Source of the DNA: Parafilimonas terrae
GTDB taxonomy: Bacteria; Bacteroidota; Bacteroidia; Chitinophagales; Chitinophagaceae
Direction of reading: 5' to 3'
Assembly (NCBI RefSeq): GCF_900115755.1
Contig: NZ_FOXQ01000001.1
Location: forward strand, 496,001 to 560,000
DNA length: 64,000 nucleotides
Within the stretch, counting starts at the first letter, position 1. Every line of letters starts with the position of its first letter. The notes beneath the pieces were generated by a model. It did no database searches, was not told where the DNA came from, and was given only the letters and a program-made list of their open reading frames with translations. This document shows positions 24,562 through 33,801 of the stretch, in pieces. A program made the position numbers and the translations under genes.

Positions 24562-26121
24562 TCAATTTTTAACCTGCCAGCCATCAGATGTTTTTTCAAG
24601 CAGGATAATATTTGATGGGGGGCTTTCATTATTCTCACGATCAACACTGGTTACAGCCATATAACAATTATCCCATTCTTTAGGTATGGCAGTGGTTTGA
24701 ATAACAAATTCAAATTTAAGCGAAGCATCCGCCGGTATTATTATTGCCGGGTGATTAGTTATACCTGCAATTGTTTTCGACAGGTACACCACAAAATTTT
24801 TAATCGGTTCCGTTTCACCTTTATTAATTCCATCGCCGGAAATAGTTAACCGCTGATTTCTTATACTTTGCCCTAAATCTATTTTTAACAGATGCGGATG
24901 CTGCGGTGCAGTAGTATCAATCCAATCCATCGGCGGAATCAATGCCGGCATCCTGTAATAATTAAACCGGAGACTGTCTTCCCAGCCGTTTGGGTTATAC
25001 ATTAAAAACTTGCTGCTGTAAAAAATGCTGCCATTTACATTGGCATCATCGCGAAGCATTTTTATTTCATCAGGTAATTCATTGGGATTACGCCATGCCG
25101 CCGTTGGCCTTTCAATGGCCCTGTAAACACCGTGGCCGATATATAATTGTTTCCCATAACTGTTTTCACTCCACCAGTTAAGCAAGGTTTCATAATCACA
25201 AAGCCTGTGACCTATTTCCCAATACAACTGCGGCGCTACATAATCTATCCATCCCTTTTTCAGCCATAATAAAACATCGGCATATAAATCGTCATAACAT
25301 GTTTGCCCTGCCTTCGTATCGCTGCCCCGTGGGTCAACTGAACTGTTGCGCCAAACACCAAACGGGCTTATACCAAATTTTACAAATGGTTTATACATAA
25401 GTACAGCATCATGAATCATTTTCACAATGCTGTCGCAATTACTGCGCCGCCAGTCAGCCTTGCTTATACCTTTTCCTCTTGCATACTTGAGATAAGCCTG
25501 GGTATCCGGAAAATCTTTGCCGGAAATTTTATAAGGATAAAAATAATCATCCATGTGTATGCCGTCTATATCATAACGTTTGAGAATGTCAATAACAACA
25601 TTCGTTACATACTTCATAGCTTCCGGAATACCGGGATTAAAATATCGTCTCCCGCCGTACCATACAAACCATTCAGGATGTTGCCGCGTTATATGATTGG
25701 GGGCAATAAATGTTGATGGGCTCATAGCGGCCCTGTATGGATTTAACCATGCATGAAATTCCATGCCGCGCTTATGGGTTTCTTCAATCATGAATTGAAG
25801 CGGATCGTAATAAGGTGAGGGCGCAACACCCTGCCTGCCTGTTAAATATTCGCTCCAGGGTTCATATTGAGAAGCGTATAGCGCATCAGCAGCAGGCCGT
25901 ATTTGTACAATCACGGCATTCATGCCATTCTTTTGTTGCTCATTAAGGATATTAATGAATTCCTGCTTTTGTTGTTCAGTGTTTAACCCTTTTCTGCTTG
26001 GCCAATCAATGTTGGCAACAGATGCAATCCATACTGCTCGAAACTCATATTTTGGCTGGCAATAAACCGATGAAAGATCAAGAAAAAACAAAATCAGTGC
26101 ACAACAAAAGAATCGCATCAT
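24562..26121 (-). CDS. GHL10/YngK-type glycosyl-hydrolase-like protein
   Basis: This 519-residue exported protein has a short hydrophobic signal (FFCCALILFFLDLSSVYC). A GHL10 (DUF187) TIM barrel covers about 25-330: EFRAVWIASVANIDWPS, VQIRPAADALY, WLNPYRA, DGIHMDDYFYP and DYVAPQLYWEIG. The acidic pair in HMDDYFYP is the likely catalytic region. A C-terminal fibronectin-like segment follows. Relatives act on cell-wall or other glycans. ATG 26121 is preferred to the TTG at 26124. No promoter box is obvious upstream. Confidence 0.88.
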   Translation of the reverse strand: MMRFFCCALILFFLDLSSVYCQPKYEFRAVWIASVANIDWPSRKGLNTEQQKQEFINILNEQQKNGMNAVIVQIRPAADALYASQYEPWSEYLTGRQGVAPSPYYDPLQFMIEETHKRGMEFHAWLNPYRAAMSPSTFIAPNHITRQHPEWFVWYGGRRYFNPGIPEAMKYVTNVVIDILKRYDIDGIHMDDYFYPYKISGKDFPDTQAYLKYARGKGISKADWRRSNCDSIVKMIHDAVLMYKPFVKFGISPFGVWRNSSVDPRGSDTKAGQTCYDDLYADVLLWLKKGWIDYVAPQLYWEIGHRLCDYETLLNWWSENSYGKQLYIGHGVYRAIERPTAAWRNPNELPDEIKMLRDDANVNGSIFYSSKFLMYNPNGWEDSLRFNYYRMPALIPPMDWIDTTAPQHPHLLKIDLGQSIRNQRLTISGDGINKGETEPIKNFVVYLSKTIAGITNHPAIIIPADASLKFEFVIQTTAIPKEWDNCYMAVTSVDRENNESPPSNIILLEKTSDGWQVKN

Positions 26122-26220
26122 CAAACGAAGATATAAGTTGAGCGCTTAGTGTTTAATGGTAAAGAGAAATTTAGAAATGTATTACCAGAATCGTGAAATG
26201 TATGTTGATAAGAAGTTAAC

Positions 26221-26679
26221 TCAATTGAGTTTAATACGAATGTCATACACAAAATCTTTTATATCCAATATTTTGAAAAGCTTATTGTCAGCATGACGCG
26301 GGTTCAATATGTAATTAAATTCATCGTGAATAACAGTTGAAGGGATTTTTATAACCGGGCTTTTGGCTGCATTTAAAAGTTTCGTTCCAAATTTTTTTGT
26401 TGAAGATGGTGCAGGTATATCTTTCCAGTCTCCGGGCAATTCATATTCTTCAAAAGCAAGAATATTTTCATCAGGTATTTCAAGCGTGGTCATACTTAAC
26501 GCCCTTGGCACATCATCAATGTTTATATTAACGGTATATTCAAGCAAAGCCAAAGCCCTGCTTTCCGATGTATAAATACAAGGGGTTAATTTATTATTCC
26601 ACCGGCCACCAAACAACCTCGCCCCTTCTCCTGATAAATCGTTTGCAAATTTGGTTTTGCATATTCTGTATACAAGCAT
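26221..26679 (-). CDS. RES-domain toxin (NAD+-degrading type)
   Basis: This 152-residue RES-domain protein shows YRI...GEGARLFGGRWNN, CIYTSESRALALLEYTV and the terminal NPRHADNKLFKI, which are the conserved Arg, Tyr, Ser and Glu positions of the family. Characterised RES toxins degrade cellular NAD+. The gene is eight bases downstream of its Xre/MbcA/ParS-type antitoxin, the standard order for this module. Confidence 0.9.
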   Translation of the reverse strand: MLVYRICKTKFANDLSGEGARLFGGRWNNKLTPCIYTSESRALALLEYTVNINIDDVPRALSMTTLEIPDENILAFEEYELPGDWKDIPAPSSTKKFGTKLLNAAKSPVIKIPSTVIHDEFNYILNPRHADNKLFKILDIKDFVYDIRIKLN

Positions 26680-26687
26680 AAAGGCAA

Positions 26688-27209
26688 TTAAGAATAAACG
26701 CCATATTCAATGCGGCCAATAACATTTTTCACTTCATCTCTTCCAAATGGACTGCCTATTAATTCAAAGGGCGTTTTACCGCCCAAAGCCTGGTTTGGCC
26801 TGAACATCCAGGTATTAAAACGGGCCACATCTTCAAAAACCTCGTAGCCATAAGAATATATATCGGCAAGACTGAAAATTCGCTCACTTAAACCCGCGTT
26901 GAATTTTTCCTGTTTCTTTTTATTGATCAATGTGGCTCTTGTAACAGACAATGCTTTGGCAAGCTTATCATAATCCATACTTGTTTTCTCTTTTAATTTT
27001 TGTAATTCTTCTTTACTGATGCCATCTTCTACAGCCGCCATTTTTTCGAAATTCGTCATTTGGCTTTCGGGCTTATGGCTAAAAGAAAGAATTGAAGAAA
27101 AGTTTTTTAATCCATTGACATTTTTTTTAACCACATATATAGCAGCGCTTTCCTCTACGGTATTGCCTGGTTTTCCGGCTTTATACTTTATCGTTTTCTT
27201 TTTTGCCAT
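26688..27209 (-). CDS. Xre/MbcA/ParS-type antitoxin (DUF2384)
   Basis: This 173-residue antitoxin has a disordered lysine-rich N-terminus. A central helix-turn-helix covers about 78-118 (DYDKLAKALSVTRATLINKKK). The C-terminal toxin-binding domain contains DVARFNTWMFRPNQALGGKTPFELI, typical of Xre-MbcA-ParS proteins. It should neutralise the RES toxin and autoregulate the pair. The ATG giving MAKKKTIKY is preferred; a further in-frame ATG lies at 27248. Confidence 0.88.
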   Translation of the reverse strand: MAKKKTIKYKAGKPGNTVEESAAIYVVKKNVNGLKNFSSILSFSHKPESQMTNFEKMAAVEDGISKEELQKLKEKTSMDYDKLAKALSVTRATLINKKKQEKFNAGLSERIFSLADIYSYGYEVFEDVARFNTWMFRPNQALGGKTPFELIGSPFGRDEVKNVIGRIEYGVYS

Positions 27210-27346
27210 AGTATAAAATTTTACTAATTTAAATATAAATTTATACATTTCTTTTGAAAAAGAAAATTTTTTTCAGGTATTTTATCAAAAATCTGGCATA
27301 ATAGGATACACTACGAGAATGCCTAAAAGCATTCCCTCAATCCGTG

Positions 27347-27354
27347 TATATTTG
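27347..27354 (+). promoter_or_regulatory. -7 box upstream of aspS
   Basis: TATATTTG matches TAnnTTTG and lies 109 bases before the aspS ATG. No good -33 TTG is present. Confidence 0.35.
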
Positions 27355-27463
27355 CCGCCCGATTTTGGCATGAGCAATCAACCTAAAATATCACAACTAC
27401 CAAAGCCGGAACCAAAAAAATTATTCATAAAAAAAGTAGTCCTCCTTTAGCGGACAGGCGTTT

Positions 27464-29287
27464 ATGTATCGTACACATACATGCGGAGAATTGAGAATTG
27501 AAAATGCCGGTGAAACTGTTACGTTGGCCGGCTGGGTGCAAACCGTGCGCAAATTTGGCGCTATAACTTTTGTTGATTTGCGCGACCGTTATGGCATAAC
27601 ACAATTACTTTTTGGCGAAATTTTAAATGACCAACTGGAAGCCAACCCGCTCGGCCGCGAATTTGTATTGCAGGTAAAAGGAAAAGTTTCTGAGCGCAGC
27701 AATAAAAATAAAAATATTCCTACAGGCGATATTGAAATTGCGGTAGATGAATTTAAGATACTTAATAAATCAGCAGTGCCGCCTTTTACTATCCAGGATG
27801 ATACGGATGGCGGTGATGATTTAAGAATGAAATACCGCTATCTTGATCTGCGCCGCAATGCTGTTAAGAAAAACCTTGAATTGCGTTATGCCGTAAACCG
27901 CAGCGCAAGAAACTATTTGCATGAGAACGGTTTTTATGATATTGAAACACCTTTTCTTATAAAATCAACACCGGAAGGTGCAAGGGATTTTGTGGTACCA
28001 AGCCGCATGAACCCGGGAGAATTTTATGCATTGCCGCAAAGCCCGCAAACATTTAAACAGCTATTAATGGTAAGTGGCTATGACCGCTATTATCAAATTG
28101 TAAAATGCTTCAGAGATGAAGATCTGCGAGCCGACCGCCAGCCTGAATTTACACAAATCGATTGTGAGATGGCCTTCGTTGAACAGGAAGATATACTGAA
28201 TATGTTTGAAGGTTTGGCGAAACGTATTTTTGAAGACGTAAAAGGGATTGATTATACAGATGCGGTTGAACGCATGACCTGGGAAGATGCCATGTGGAAT
28301 TATGGTAATGACAAACCGGATATTAGGTTTGAAATGAAGATTGCCAATCTTAAAAAGCCTTCATCTGTTTATGTAAACAAAACAGCCGGCAATGCTTTGA
28401 TCGACAATGCAAATTTTGTTGTATTTGACAGTGCTGAAACTGTTGTTGCCATTGCTGCTCCGGGCTGCAGTGAATATACCCGCAAGCAAACCGACGAACT
28501 AACCGAATGGGTAAAACGTCCGCAGATTGGCATGAAAGGTTTGGCTTTTATAAAATGCAATACCGATGGCAGTTATAAAAGTAGCATAGATAAGTTTTAT
28601 AATGGTGAAAGATTAAAAGCCATTGCTGATGCCGCAGGCGCTAAAGCCGGCGATCTTGTTTTAATTCTTGCAGGTAATGAAGAACGAACCCGCAAAGCTA
28701 TGAGTGAGCTCCGTTTGGAAATGGCCAAAAGGCTTGGGTTGCGCAAAGACAATGAGTTCAAACTGCTTTGGGTGCTTGATTTTCCCTTGTTTGAATATGA
28801 TGAAGAGGGCAACCGCTGGGTAGCAAGGCATCACCCGTTCACATCGCCCAAGCCGCAGGATATTGAAGTGATGATCAACAATAACCCGGCAATTGAAGAT
28901 GCTGCAAGATACCTGGACCATCCTTATGCAAACATCAAAGCCAATGCTTATGATATTGTATTAAACGGCAATGAAATTGGCGGCGGCTCTATAAGAATTT
29001 TTCAACGCGAACTGCAGGAAAAAATGTTTGCGGCGCTCGGCATGAGTAAAGAAGAAGCACAGCATAAATTTGGATTTTTATTGGGCGCCTTTGAATATGG
29101 CGCTCCTCCGCATGGCGGCATTGCTTTTGGTTTTGACAGGCTTTGCGCCATTCTTGGCGGCAGCGAAAGCATCAGGGACTTTATTGCTTTCCCTAAAAAT
29201 AATTCAGGCCGTGATGTAATGATTGATGCGCCTTCCACCATTGATGATAAACAGTTGGAAGAATTACAGATAAAGCTTGATGTATAA
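27464..29287 (+). CDS. aspS: Aspartyl-tRNA synthetase
   Basis: This 607-residue class IIb synthetase charges tRNA-Asp. An N-terminal OB fold is seen ([23 protein letters not shown]). Class II motif 2 is [19 protein letters not shown]. The bacterial GAD insert lies in the middle, and motif 3 is [13 protein letters not shown] near the end. Length fits the bacterial type. It is followed after 14 bases by a small membrane-protein gene. Confidence 0.96.
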   Translation: MYRTHTCGELRIENAGETVTLAGWVQTVRKFGAITFVDLRDRYGITQLLFGEILNDQLEANPLGREFVLQVKGKVSERSNKNKNIPTGDIEIAVDEFKILNKSAVPPFTIQDDTDGGDDLRMKYRYLDLRRNAVKKNLELRYAVNRSARNYLHENGFYDIETPFLIKSTPEGARDFVVPSRMNPGEFYALPQSPQTFKQLLMVSGYDRYYQIVKCFRDEDLRADRQPEFTQIDCEMAFVEQEDILNMFEGLAKRIFEDVKGIDYTDAVERMTWEDAMWNYGNDKPDIRFEMKIANLKKPSSVYVNKTAGNALIDNANFVVFDSAETVVAIAAPGCSEYTRKQTDELTEWVKRPQIGMKGLAFIKCNTDGSYKSSIDKFYNGERLKAIADAAGAKAGDLVLILAGNEERTRKAMSELRLEMAKRLGLRKDNEFKLLWVLDFPLFEYDEEGNRWVARHHPFTSPKPQDIEVMINNNPAIEDAARYLDHPYANIKANAYDIVLNGNEIGGGSIRIFQRELQEKMFAALGMSKEEAQHKFGFLLGAFEYGAPPHGGIAFGFDRLCAILGGSESIRDFIAFPKNNSGRDVMIDAPSTIDDKQLEELQIKLDV

Positions 29288-29301
29288 AAATAAAATAGAG
29301 C

Positions 29302-29787
29302 TTGATTGTTGCAACTACATATCTGAGAGCAAGGAAGTGGCCATTAATAATTGTTTATGTGTTTATTGCTTTGCCTTTTGTTTTAGTCAGGCTTTTAAGC
29401 AATGCGGATGATTCAAAAAATGGATTTTATGCTGGATTTATAATTTTTTCTCATGCACTTATATTTTTGCTTTGGCTGGCTTTCAACAATCTTGAAATAA
29501 GAATTTATCAAAATTCGATTGCTTACAAAACTTTACTATTTACAAGGGAGATTAACTGGAACGAAATCATCGATGTTGATTTACATCTCGGATTTACCGG
29601 ACAACATCCGCATCCAAAATGGACATTTTTTGCAGGAAAGAAAAGTATTAATATCGACCCTTCTTATTTTTCAAGAACTAACAACCGTTTTTTAGCTGAA
29701 GCAGTTATGTCAAAATGTATCAATGCAAAAATTTCGGACACAGTTAAAAAAATCGCCGACGGAAAATTTCCATGGTATTTAATATGA
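29302..29787 (+). CDS. Small membrane protein, two helices plus a PH-like strand region
   Basis: I do not recognise a named family. This 161-residue frame has two hydrophobic segments (about 13-32 and 42-61). A beta-rich tail follows (EIRIYQNSIAYKTLLFTREINWNEIIDVDL) with the order seen in bacterial PH-like proteins. The only available start is TTG 29302, since an in-frame stop lies just upstream. It is noticeably A+T-rich compared with aspS and sits 14 bases after it, so it may be read through from aspS or be a recent insertion. Confidence 0.55.
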   Translation: MIVATTYLRARKWPLIIVYVFIALPFVLVRLLSNADDSKNGFYAGFIIFSHALIFLLWLAFNNLEIRIYQNSIAYKTLLFTREINWNEIIDVDLHLGFTGQHPHPKWTFFAGKKSINIDPSYFSRTNNRFLAEAVMSKCINAKISDTVKKIADGKFPWYLI

Positions 29788-29829
29788 GCGTTATGATTAT
29801 TTGCCAACTATAAATTGTGTTTCTTCATT

Positions 29830-30429
29830 ATGACATTTTCCCGCAAAAACTTACAACTTTCAGATAAAAAAAACTTATTCGTTTTTGCATTGGCTTCAGA
29901 AGCAGCAACAGAATTTGAGCATGTAAATAAACTTATATGCGGCATCGGAAAAATAAACGCAGCCTATGAACTTACTAAGTTAATTCATACCAATAAACCT
30001 TCCCTTATCATAAATCTTGGTTCTGCCGGCAGTAATGTTTTTCCTACGGGTGAAGTAGTTTGCTGCACACAATTTATTCAGCGGGATATGGATGTTCGTC
30101 CACTCGGTTTTGCTCAATATGAAACGCCGCTTTCAGGCATTCCGCCTGTATTAAATTATGGCATTGAAATAGAAGAACTGCCTCATGGCATTTGCGGTTC
30201 CGGCGATGATTTCGAAATCAATCATTCAAACACAAATTATAATGTAATTGATATGGAAGCCTACCCGCTTGCTTTAATCGCCATGAAAGAAAAAATACCT
30301 TTTTTATGCCTGAAATATATTTCAGACGGCGCCGATGGCGCTGCGGCAGAAAGCTGGACAGTGCAAGTGCACAAAGCCGCTGAGGCTTTTAAAAAGATAT
30401 TGTTTCCCAATACCTTTGCCCCTTTATAA
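29830..30429 (+). CDS. Nucleoside phosphorylase/nucleosidase-family protein (MTA/SAH or futalosine hydrolase-like)
   Basis: This 199-residue PNP/UDP-type fold has ICGIGKINAAYELTKLI (phosphate/ribose loop), INLGSAGS, YNVIDMEAYPLALIAM (ribose-binding Met-Glu) and LKYISDGAD (catalytic Asp region). Close families hydrolyse methylthioadenosine, S-adenosylhomocysteine or futalosine; specificity is not resolvable. ATG 29830 is chosen over an upstream TTG. The stop abuts the ATG of the DUF4249 gene, so the two are coupled. Confidence 0.8.
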   Translation: MTFSRKNLQLSDKKNLFVFALASEAATEFEHVNKLICGIGKINAAYELTKLIHTNKPSLIINLGSAGSNVFPTGEVVCCTQFIQRDMDVRPLGFAQYETPLSGIPPVLNYGIEIEELPHGICGSGDDFEINHSNTNYNVIDMEAYPLALIAMKEKIPFLCLKYISDGADGAAAESWTVQVHKAAEAFKKILFPNTFAPL

Positions 30430-31329
30430 ATGAAGCGGTTCGGACAATTATATTATTTGTTCATTCTTATCACATTCGTTTCCTGCGAGCGCACTATTGA
30501 TCTAAAAGTAAATGATCAACCCTCCAAACTCGTTGTTGACGCCCGTATTGAAGACAACGGCACGCCGCTGGTGGTGCTTTCAAATTCACTCAATTATTTC
30601 AATACGATTTCACCCGAAGAGCTGCAGGCTTCTTTTGTGCACAATGCCAACGTAACCATAACCGATGGCAGCAAAACCGTAACCCTGAAAGAAGTAAATT
30701 ATACAGATTCCAGCGGTTATACTTTCTATTATTATACAGTTGATGTTACCAATCCTGCACAGGTGCTTATTGGCAGACTTAGCACTACCTATAATCTTAA
30801 TATAGTATTAGCAGACAGTTCAGTTTACACAGCCACCACTACTATTCCTCCCATGCGCAAAACCTGCGATTCGCTTTGGTGGAAAAAAGCGCCTGATAAT
30901 CCCGACACAACCCGTTGTGTTTTATATGGCCTGTTCACCGATCCGCCCGGCTTTGGCGACTATGTACGTTATTTCGTAAGCACCAATAACCAGCCATTTT
31001 ATCCAGGCTATACTTCTGCTTTTGATGACCAGATTACCGATGGCACCACCTACACTTTCCAGATACCAAAAAGTTACAGCAGAAGCGATTCTATCAAATT
31101 CAACGATGAAGATTTCGGTTTCTTCCATCGTGGCGACAGCATTGTTTTCAAATTCTGCGACATTGATAAAGCCACTTACGATTTCTGGCGCACCTGGGAA
31201 TATGCGTATCAAAGCACCGGCAATCCCTTCTCCTCGCCCATTAAAGTCATTGGTAATATCAGCGGTGGTGCGCTTGGCGCTTTTTGCGGTTACGCCACGC
31301 AATACCAGTCTATTATCATCCCTAAGTAA
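30430..31329 (+). CDS. DUF4249 lipoprotein
   Basis: This 299-residue protein has a lipoprotein signal (LFILITFVSCE, lipobox cysteine at about 19) followed by RTIDLKVNDQPSKLVVDA, the start of DUF4249. It continues with the family's NANVTITDG and C-terminal CGYATQY segments. DUF4249 proteins usually sit beside TonB-dependent receptors in Bacteroidota; none is adjacent here. The function is unknown, probably at the outer membrane. Confidence 0.85.
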   Translation: MKRFGQLYYLFILITFVSCERTIDLKVNDQPSKLVVDARIEDNGTPLVVLSNSLNYFNTISPEELQASFVHNANVTITDGSKTVTLKEVNYTDSSGYTFYYYTVDVTNPAQVLIGRLSTTYNLNIVLADSSVYTATTTIPPMRKTCDSLWWKKAPDNPDTTRCVLYGLFTDPPGFGDYVRYFVSTNNQPFYPGYTSAFDDQITDGTTYTFQIPKSYSRSDSIKFNDEDFGFFHRGDSIVFKFCDIDKATYDFWRTWEYAYQSTGNPFSSPIKVIGNISGGALGAFCGYATQYQSIIIPK

Positions 31330-31348
31330 TTATTAACACAAGCTTCAT

Positions 31349-31356
31349 TAATTTTG
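31349..31356 (+). promoter_or_regulatory. -7 box upstream of trxB
   Basis: TAATTTTG matches TAnnTTTG and lies 140 bases before the trxB ATG. No -33 TTG at the usual distance. Confidence 0.35.
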
Positions 31357-31423
31357 CACGCTCAAATTATTTGCAGGCAAATAATTTTTGTTGTTATGAT
31401 CCCGGCTTTTGTACTTCGTGGCG

Positions 31424-31448
31424 TCACGGTTGTGTCACTCCCTTGTAC
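31424..31448 (-). repeat. 25-bp dispersed repeat, copy B (inverted relative to copy A)
   Basis: The plus strand begins TCACGGTTGTGTCAC and ends CCTTGTAC; its reverse complement is identical over 25 bases to 9170-9194. It lies in the spacer before trxB. Confidence 0.85.
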
Positions 31449-31496
31449 TAAAATTTTTCATGGCAGCATTATTCACTGTTCAAATTAAAATTCAGT

Positions 31497-32450
31497 ATGG
31501 CAAACAACGAAACAGAAAGGGTTCATTGCCTGATCATAGGGTCAGGCCCGGCAGGATATACAGCAGCTATTTACGCAGCACGCGCCAATATAAAGCCCGT
31601 TTTATACCAGGGCATTCAGCCCGGCGGGCAATTAACTATAACAACAGAAGTTGAAAATTACCCCGGGTATGCTGATGGCATCCAGGGCCCGGAAATGATG
31701 ATCGATTTTGAAAAACAGGCAAAACGCATGGGCGCTGATATTCGCTATGGGCTTGCTACGAAAGTTGATTTTTCCGGCCCCGTTCATAAAGTTTGGATTG
31801 ATGAAGAAAAATTGATAGAAGCTGATTCGGTAATCATCGCCACCGGTGCATCAGCTAAATGGCTTAATATAGAAAGCGAACAGCGTTTAAACGGTTATGG
31901 CGTAAGCGCCTGTGCCGTTTGTGATGGCTTCTTTTTCCGCAATAAAGAAGTGGCCATTGTGGGCGCCGGCGACACGGCTTGCGAAGAAGCCTCATATCTC
32001 TCAAAGCTTGCCACCAATGTGCACATGATTGTTCGTAAAGACGAGAATGGCATGCGCGCCAGCAAGGTGATGCAGGACCGTGTTAAAAACACGCCCAACA
32101 TAAAAATCTACTGGAACTCCGAAACTATTGAAGTGCTCGGCGAAACCAGGGTAGAAGGCGTTAAAATAAAAAATAACAAAAACAGCGAAGAGCAAACCAT
32201 ACCCATAAGCGCTTTTTTTGTTGCAATTGGCCATCAGCCTAACAGTGATATTTTTAAAGACTGGATCGACATGGATGAAGCCGGTTATATTAAAACAGTT
32301 CCTGGTTCAACCAAAACAAATATTAAAGGTGTTTTTGCTGCCGGCGATGTGCAGGATAAAACTTACCGCCAGGCTGTTACCGCAGCGGGCAGCGGTTGCA
32401 TGGCTGCATTGGATGCTGAAAGATACCTGGGAGAATCGGGGTTGAATTAA
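31497..32450 (+). CDS. trxB: Thioredoxin reductase
   Basis: This 317-residue flavoprotein transfers electrons from NADPH via FAD and a redox disulfide to thioredoxin. The FAD motif GSGPAGY is at 15-21, the redox pair CAVC at C139 and C142, the NADPH motif GAGDTACEEA near 156, and the C-terminal FAD motif VFAAGDVQDKTYRQAVTAAGSG. It has the size and layout of low-molecular-weight TrxR and stands alone. Confidence 0.96.
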   Translation: MANNETERVHCLIIGSGPAGYTAAIYAARANIKPVLYQGIQPGGQLTITTEVENYPGYADGIQGPEMMIDFEKQAKRMGADIRYGLATKVDFSGPVHKVWIDEEKLIEADSVIIATGASAKWLNIESEQRLNGYGVSACAVCDGFFFRNKEVAIVGAGDTACEEASYLSKLATNVHMIVRKDENGMRASKVMQDRVKNTPNIKIYWNSETIEVLGETRVEGVKIKNNKNSEEQTIPISAFFVAIGHQPNSDIFKDWIDMDEAGYIKTVPGSTKTNIKGVFAAGDVQDKTYRQAVTAAGSGCMAALDAERYLGESGLN

Positions 32451-32565
32451 ACTGTAACCTGCTGATAAACCAACGGGGTTCTTTAAATGTATTTCGTTCT
32501 GTCTGTTAACGCCTTTGATGTACATTTCCTCTGCATGCAGAATATATTTACATGAGCGTTTTGTT

Positions 32566-33051
32566 TTATTCCACTTTTCTAAAACGTGCCAGCGGCGCCA
32601 TGCGGGCTTTATTGAGAGATAGTATGCTGTCACTAATCGTATAATTGTCTGCATCTGTAAGTACCTGTTTTAAGCCGCTTTCAATTGTCATATCGGGGCA
32701 GGCCATCATGGTTGACATGCCTTGCTGAAAAGTAATGCGCAGTGTTTGCTCATTCAATTCAAATTTGCCGCCCAGGCCGTTGCAACCGCCGTTGGCTGCA
32801 TAACTGCTGTCTTCTTTTTTAAATGTGATAAAAGGCTCTTTGCCATTTACGCTGTCGGCAACCGGCTGTCCCATTAATTCAATCAATTTCCATTTTACAC
32901 CTGTAATGGCTAAAGCTGGTGTTGAAGGCGCAGTTTCTGCAATGGCAGAAGCAGTATCAGATGATGATGTTGCAGAATCTTTAGGGTTGCTGCAGGCACT
33001 GTATATTATGCCAAGGCAAATTGACAAGACAGGTAAATATTTTGCTTTCAT
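32566..33051 (-). CDS. META-domain (HslJ-like) lipoprotein
   Basis: This 161-residue protein has a lipoprotein signal (YLPVLSICLGIIYSACSN). A Ser/Thr/Ala-rich linker follows, then a META domain: GVKWKLIELMGQPV, AANGGCNGLGGKFEL, and STMMACPD carrying the family's second cysteine. HslJ is linked to heat-inducible novobiocin resistance in E. coli; here only an outer-membrane-associated role can be inferred. Confidence 0.88.
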   Translation of the reverse strand: MKAKYLPVLSICLGIIYSACSNPKDSATSSSDTASAIAETAPSTPALAITGVKWKLIELMGQPVADSVNGKEPFITFKKEDSSYAANGGCNGLGGKFELNEQTLRITFQQGMSTMMACPDMTIESGLKQVLTDADNYTISDSILSLNKARMAPLARFRKVE

Positions 33052-33165
33052 ACATTAGATTTATAAGTAAATATAAACGTTATAACAGCAAAATGTTTGC
33101 CGCTGTATTATTCTTCAATATATATCATTTATGCATGCTTAAGCCGGCATCATTACTTTTGATGG

Positions 33166-33729
33166 ATGAAGCTTTATATAAAGAATATGGTTTGCCAGCG
33201 TTGCAAGCTTGCAGTTGAAAATGAGTTGAGCAAACTGGGGTTGCATCCTGTAAAAACAGAGCTTGGCGAAGTGATTATTAAGGAAGATATTTTGAATAAA
33301 GGACAGGAATCTATATTAAGTAAAAACTTAAAAGCATTAGGTTTTGAATTGCTGGATGATAAACGTAAAAAGATAATAGAACAAATTAAAACGCTCATCA
33401 TAAATACCATTCATTACAACGATCAGCAGCCGCAGAAAAATTACAGCAGTTTTATTGCAGAAAAATTGCACCACGATTATTCGTATCTCAGTAAATTATT
33501 TTCTGAAACAGAAGGCATAACCATTGAGCAGTTCATCATTAATCAAAGAATTGAAAAAGTGAAAGAATTATTGGTGTATGATGAAAAAAACCTAAGTGAA
33601 ATTGCCTACGAAACCGGCTATAGCAGTGTGGCGCATTTATCAGCACAGTTTAAAAAAGTTACCGGTCAAACGCCGACTGTTTTTAAACAAAGCGGCATTT
33701 ATCATCGTAAAACGTTAGACAACGTTTAA
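33166..33729 (+). CDS. AraC-family regulator with N-terminal CxxC HMA-like domain
   Basis: This 187-residue regulator has residues 1-65 resembling a heavy-metal-associated domain, with MVCQRC (Cys10, Cys13) on the predicted loop. Residues about 85-180 are an AraC double helix-turn-helix (DYSYLSKLFSETEGITIEQFI; LSEIAYETGYSSVAHLSAQFKKVTGQTPTVF). The fusion suggests direct metal sensing. It lies 72 bases upstream of an HMA membrane protein and heads a group of copper-type genes, so it is probably their activator or repressor. Confidence 0.85.
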   Translation: MKLYIKNMVCQRCKLAVENELSKLGLHPVKTELGEVIIKEDILNKGQESILSKNLKALGFELLDDKRKKIIEQIKTLIINTIHYNDQQPQKNYSSFIAEKLHHDYSYLSKLFSETEGITIEQFIINQRIEKVKELLVYDEKNLSEIAYETGYSSVAHLSAQFKKVTGQTPTVFKQSGIYHRKTLDNV

Positions 33730-33789
33730 TAAGCCCTAATTATATAAATACAATCCATAATTGTGTAACAGCAAGATTCAGGGCTAAAA

Positions 33790-33797
33790 TAATTTTG
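33790..33797 (+). promoter_or_regulatory. -7 box of the HMA membrane protein gene (leaderless arrangement)
   Basis: TAATTTTG ends four bases before the ATG at 33802. A TTG at 33761 is 26 bases upstream of the box, too far for a standard -33, which could fit an activator-dependent promoter. Confidence 0.5.
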
Positions 33798-33801
33798 CTG
33801 C

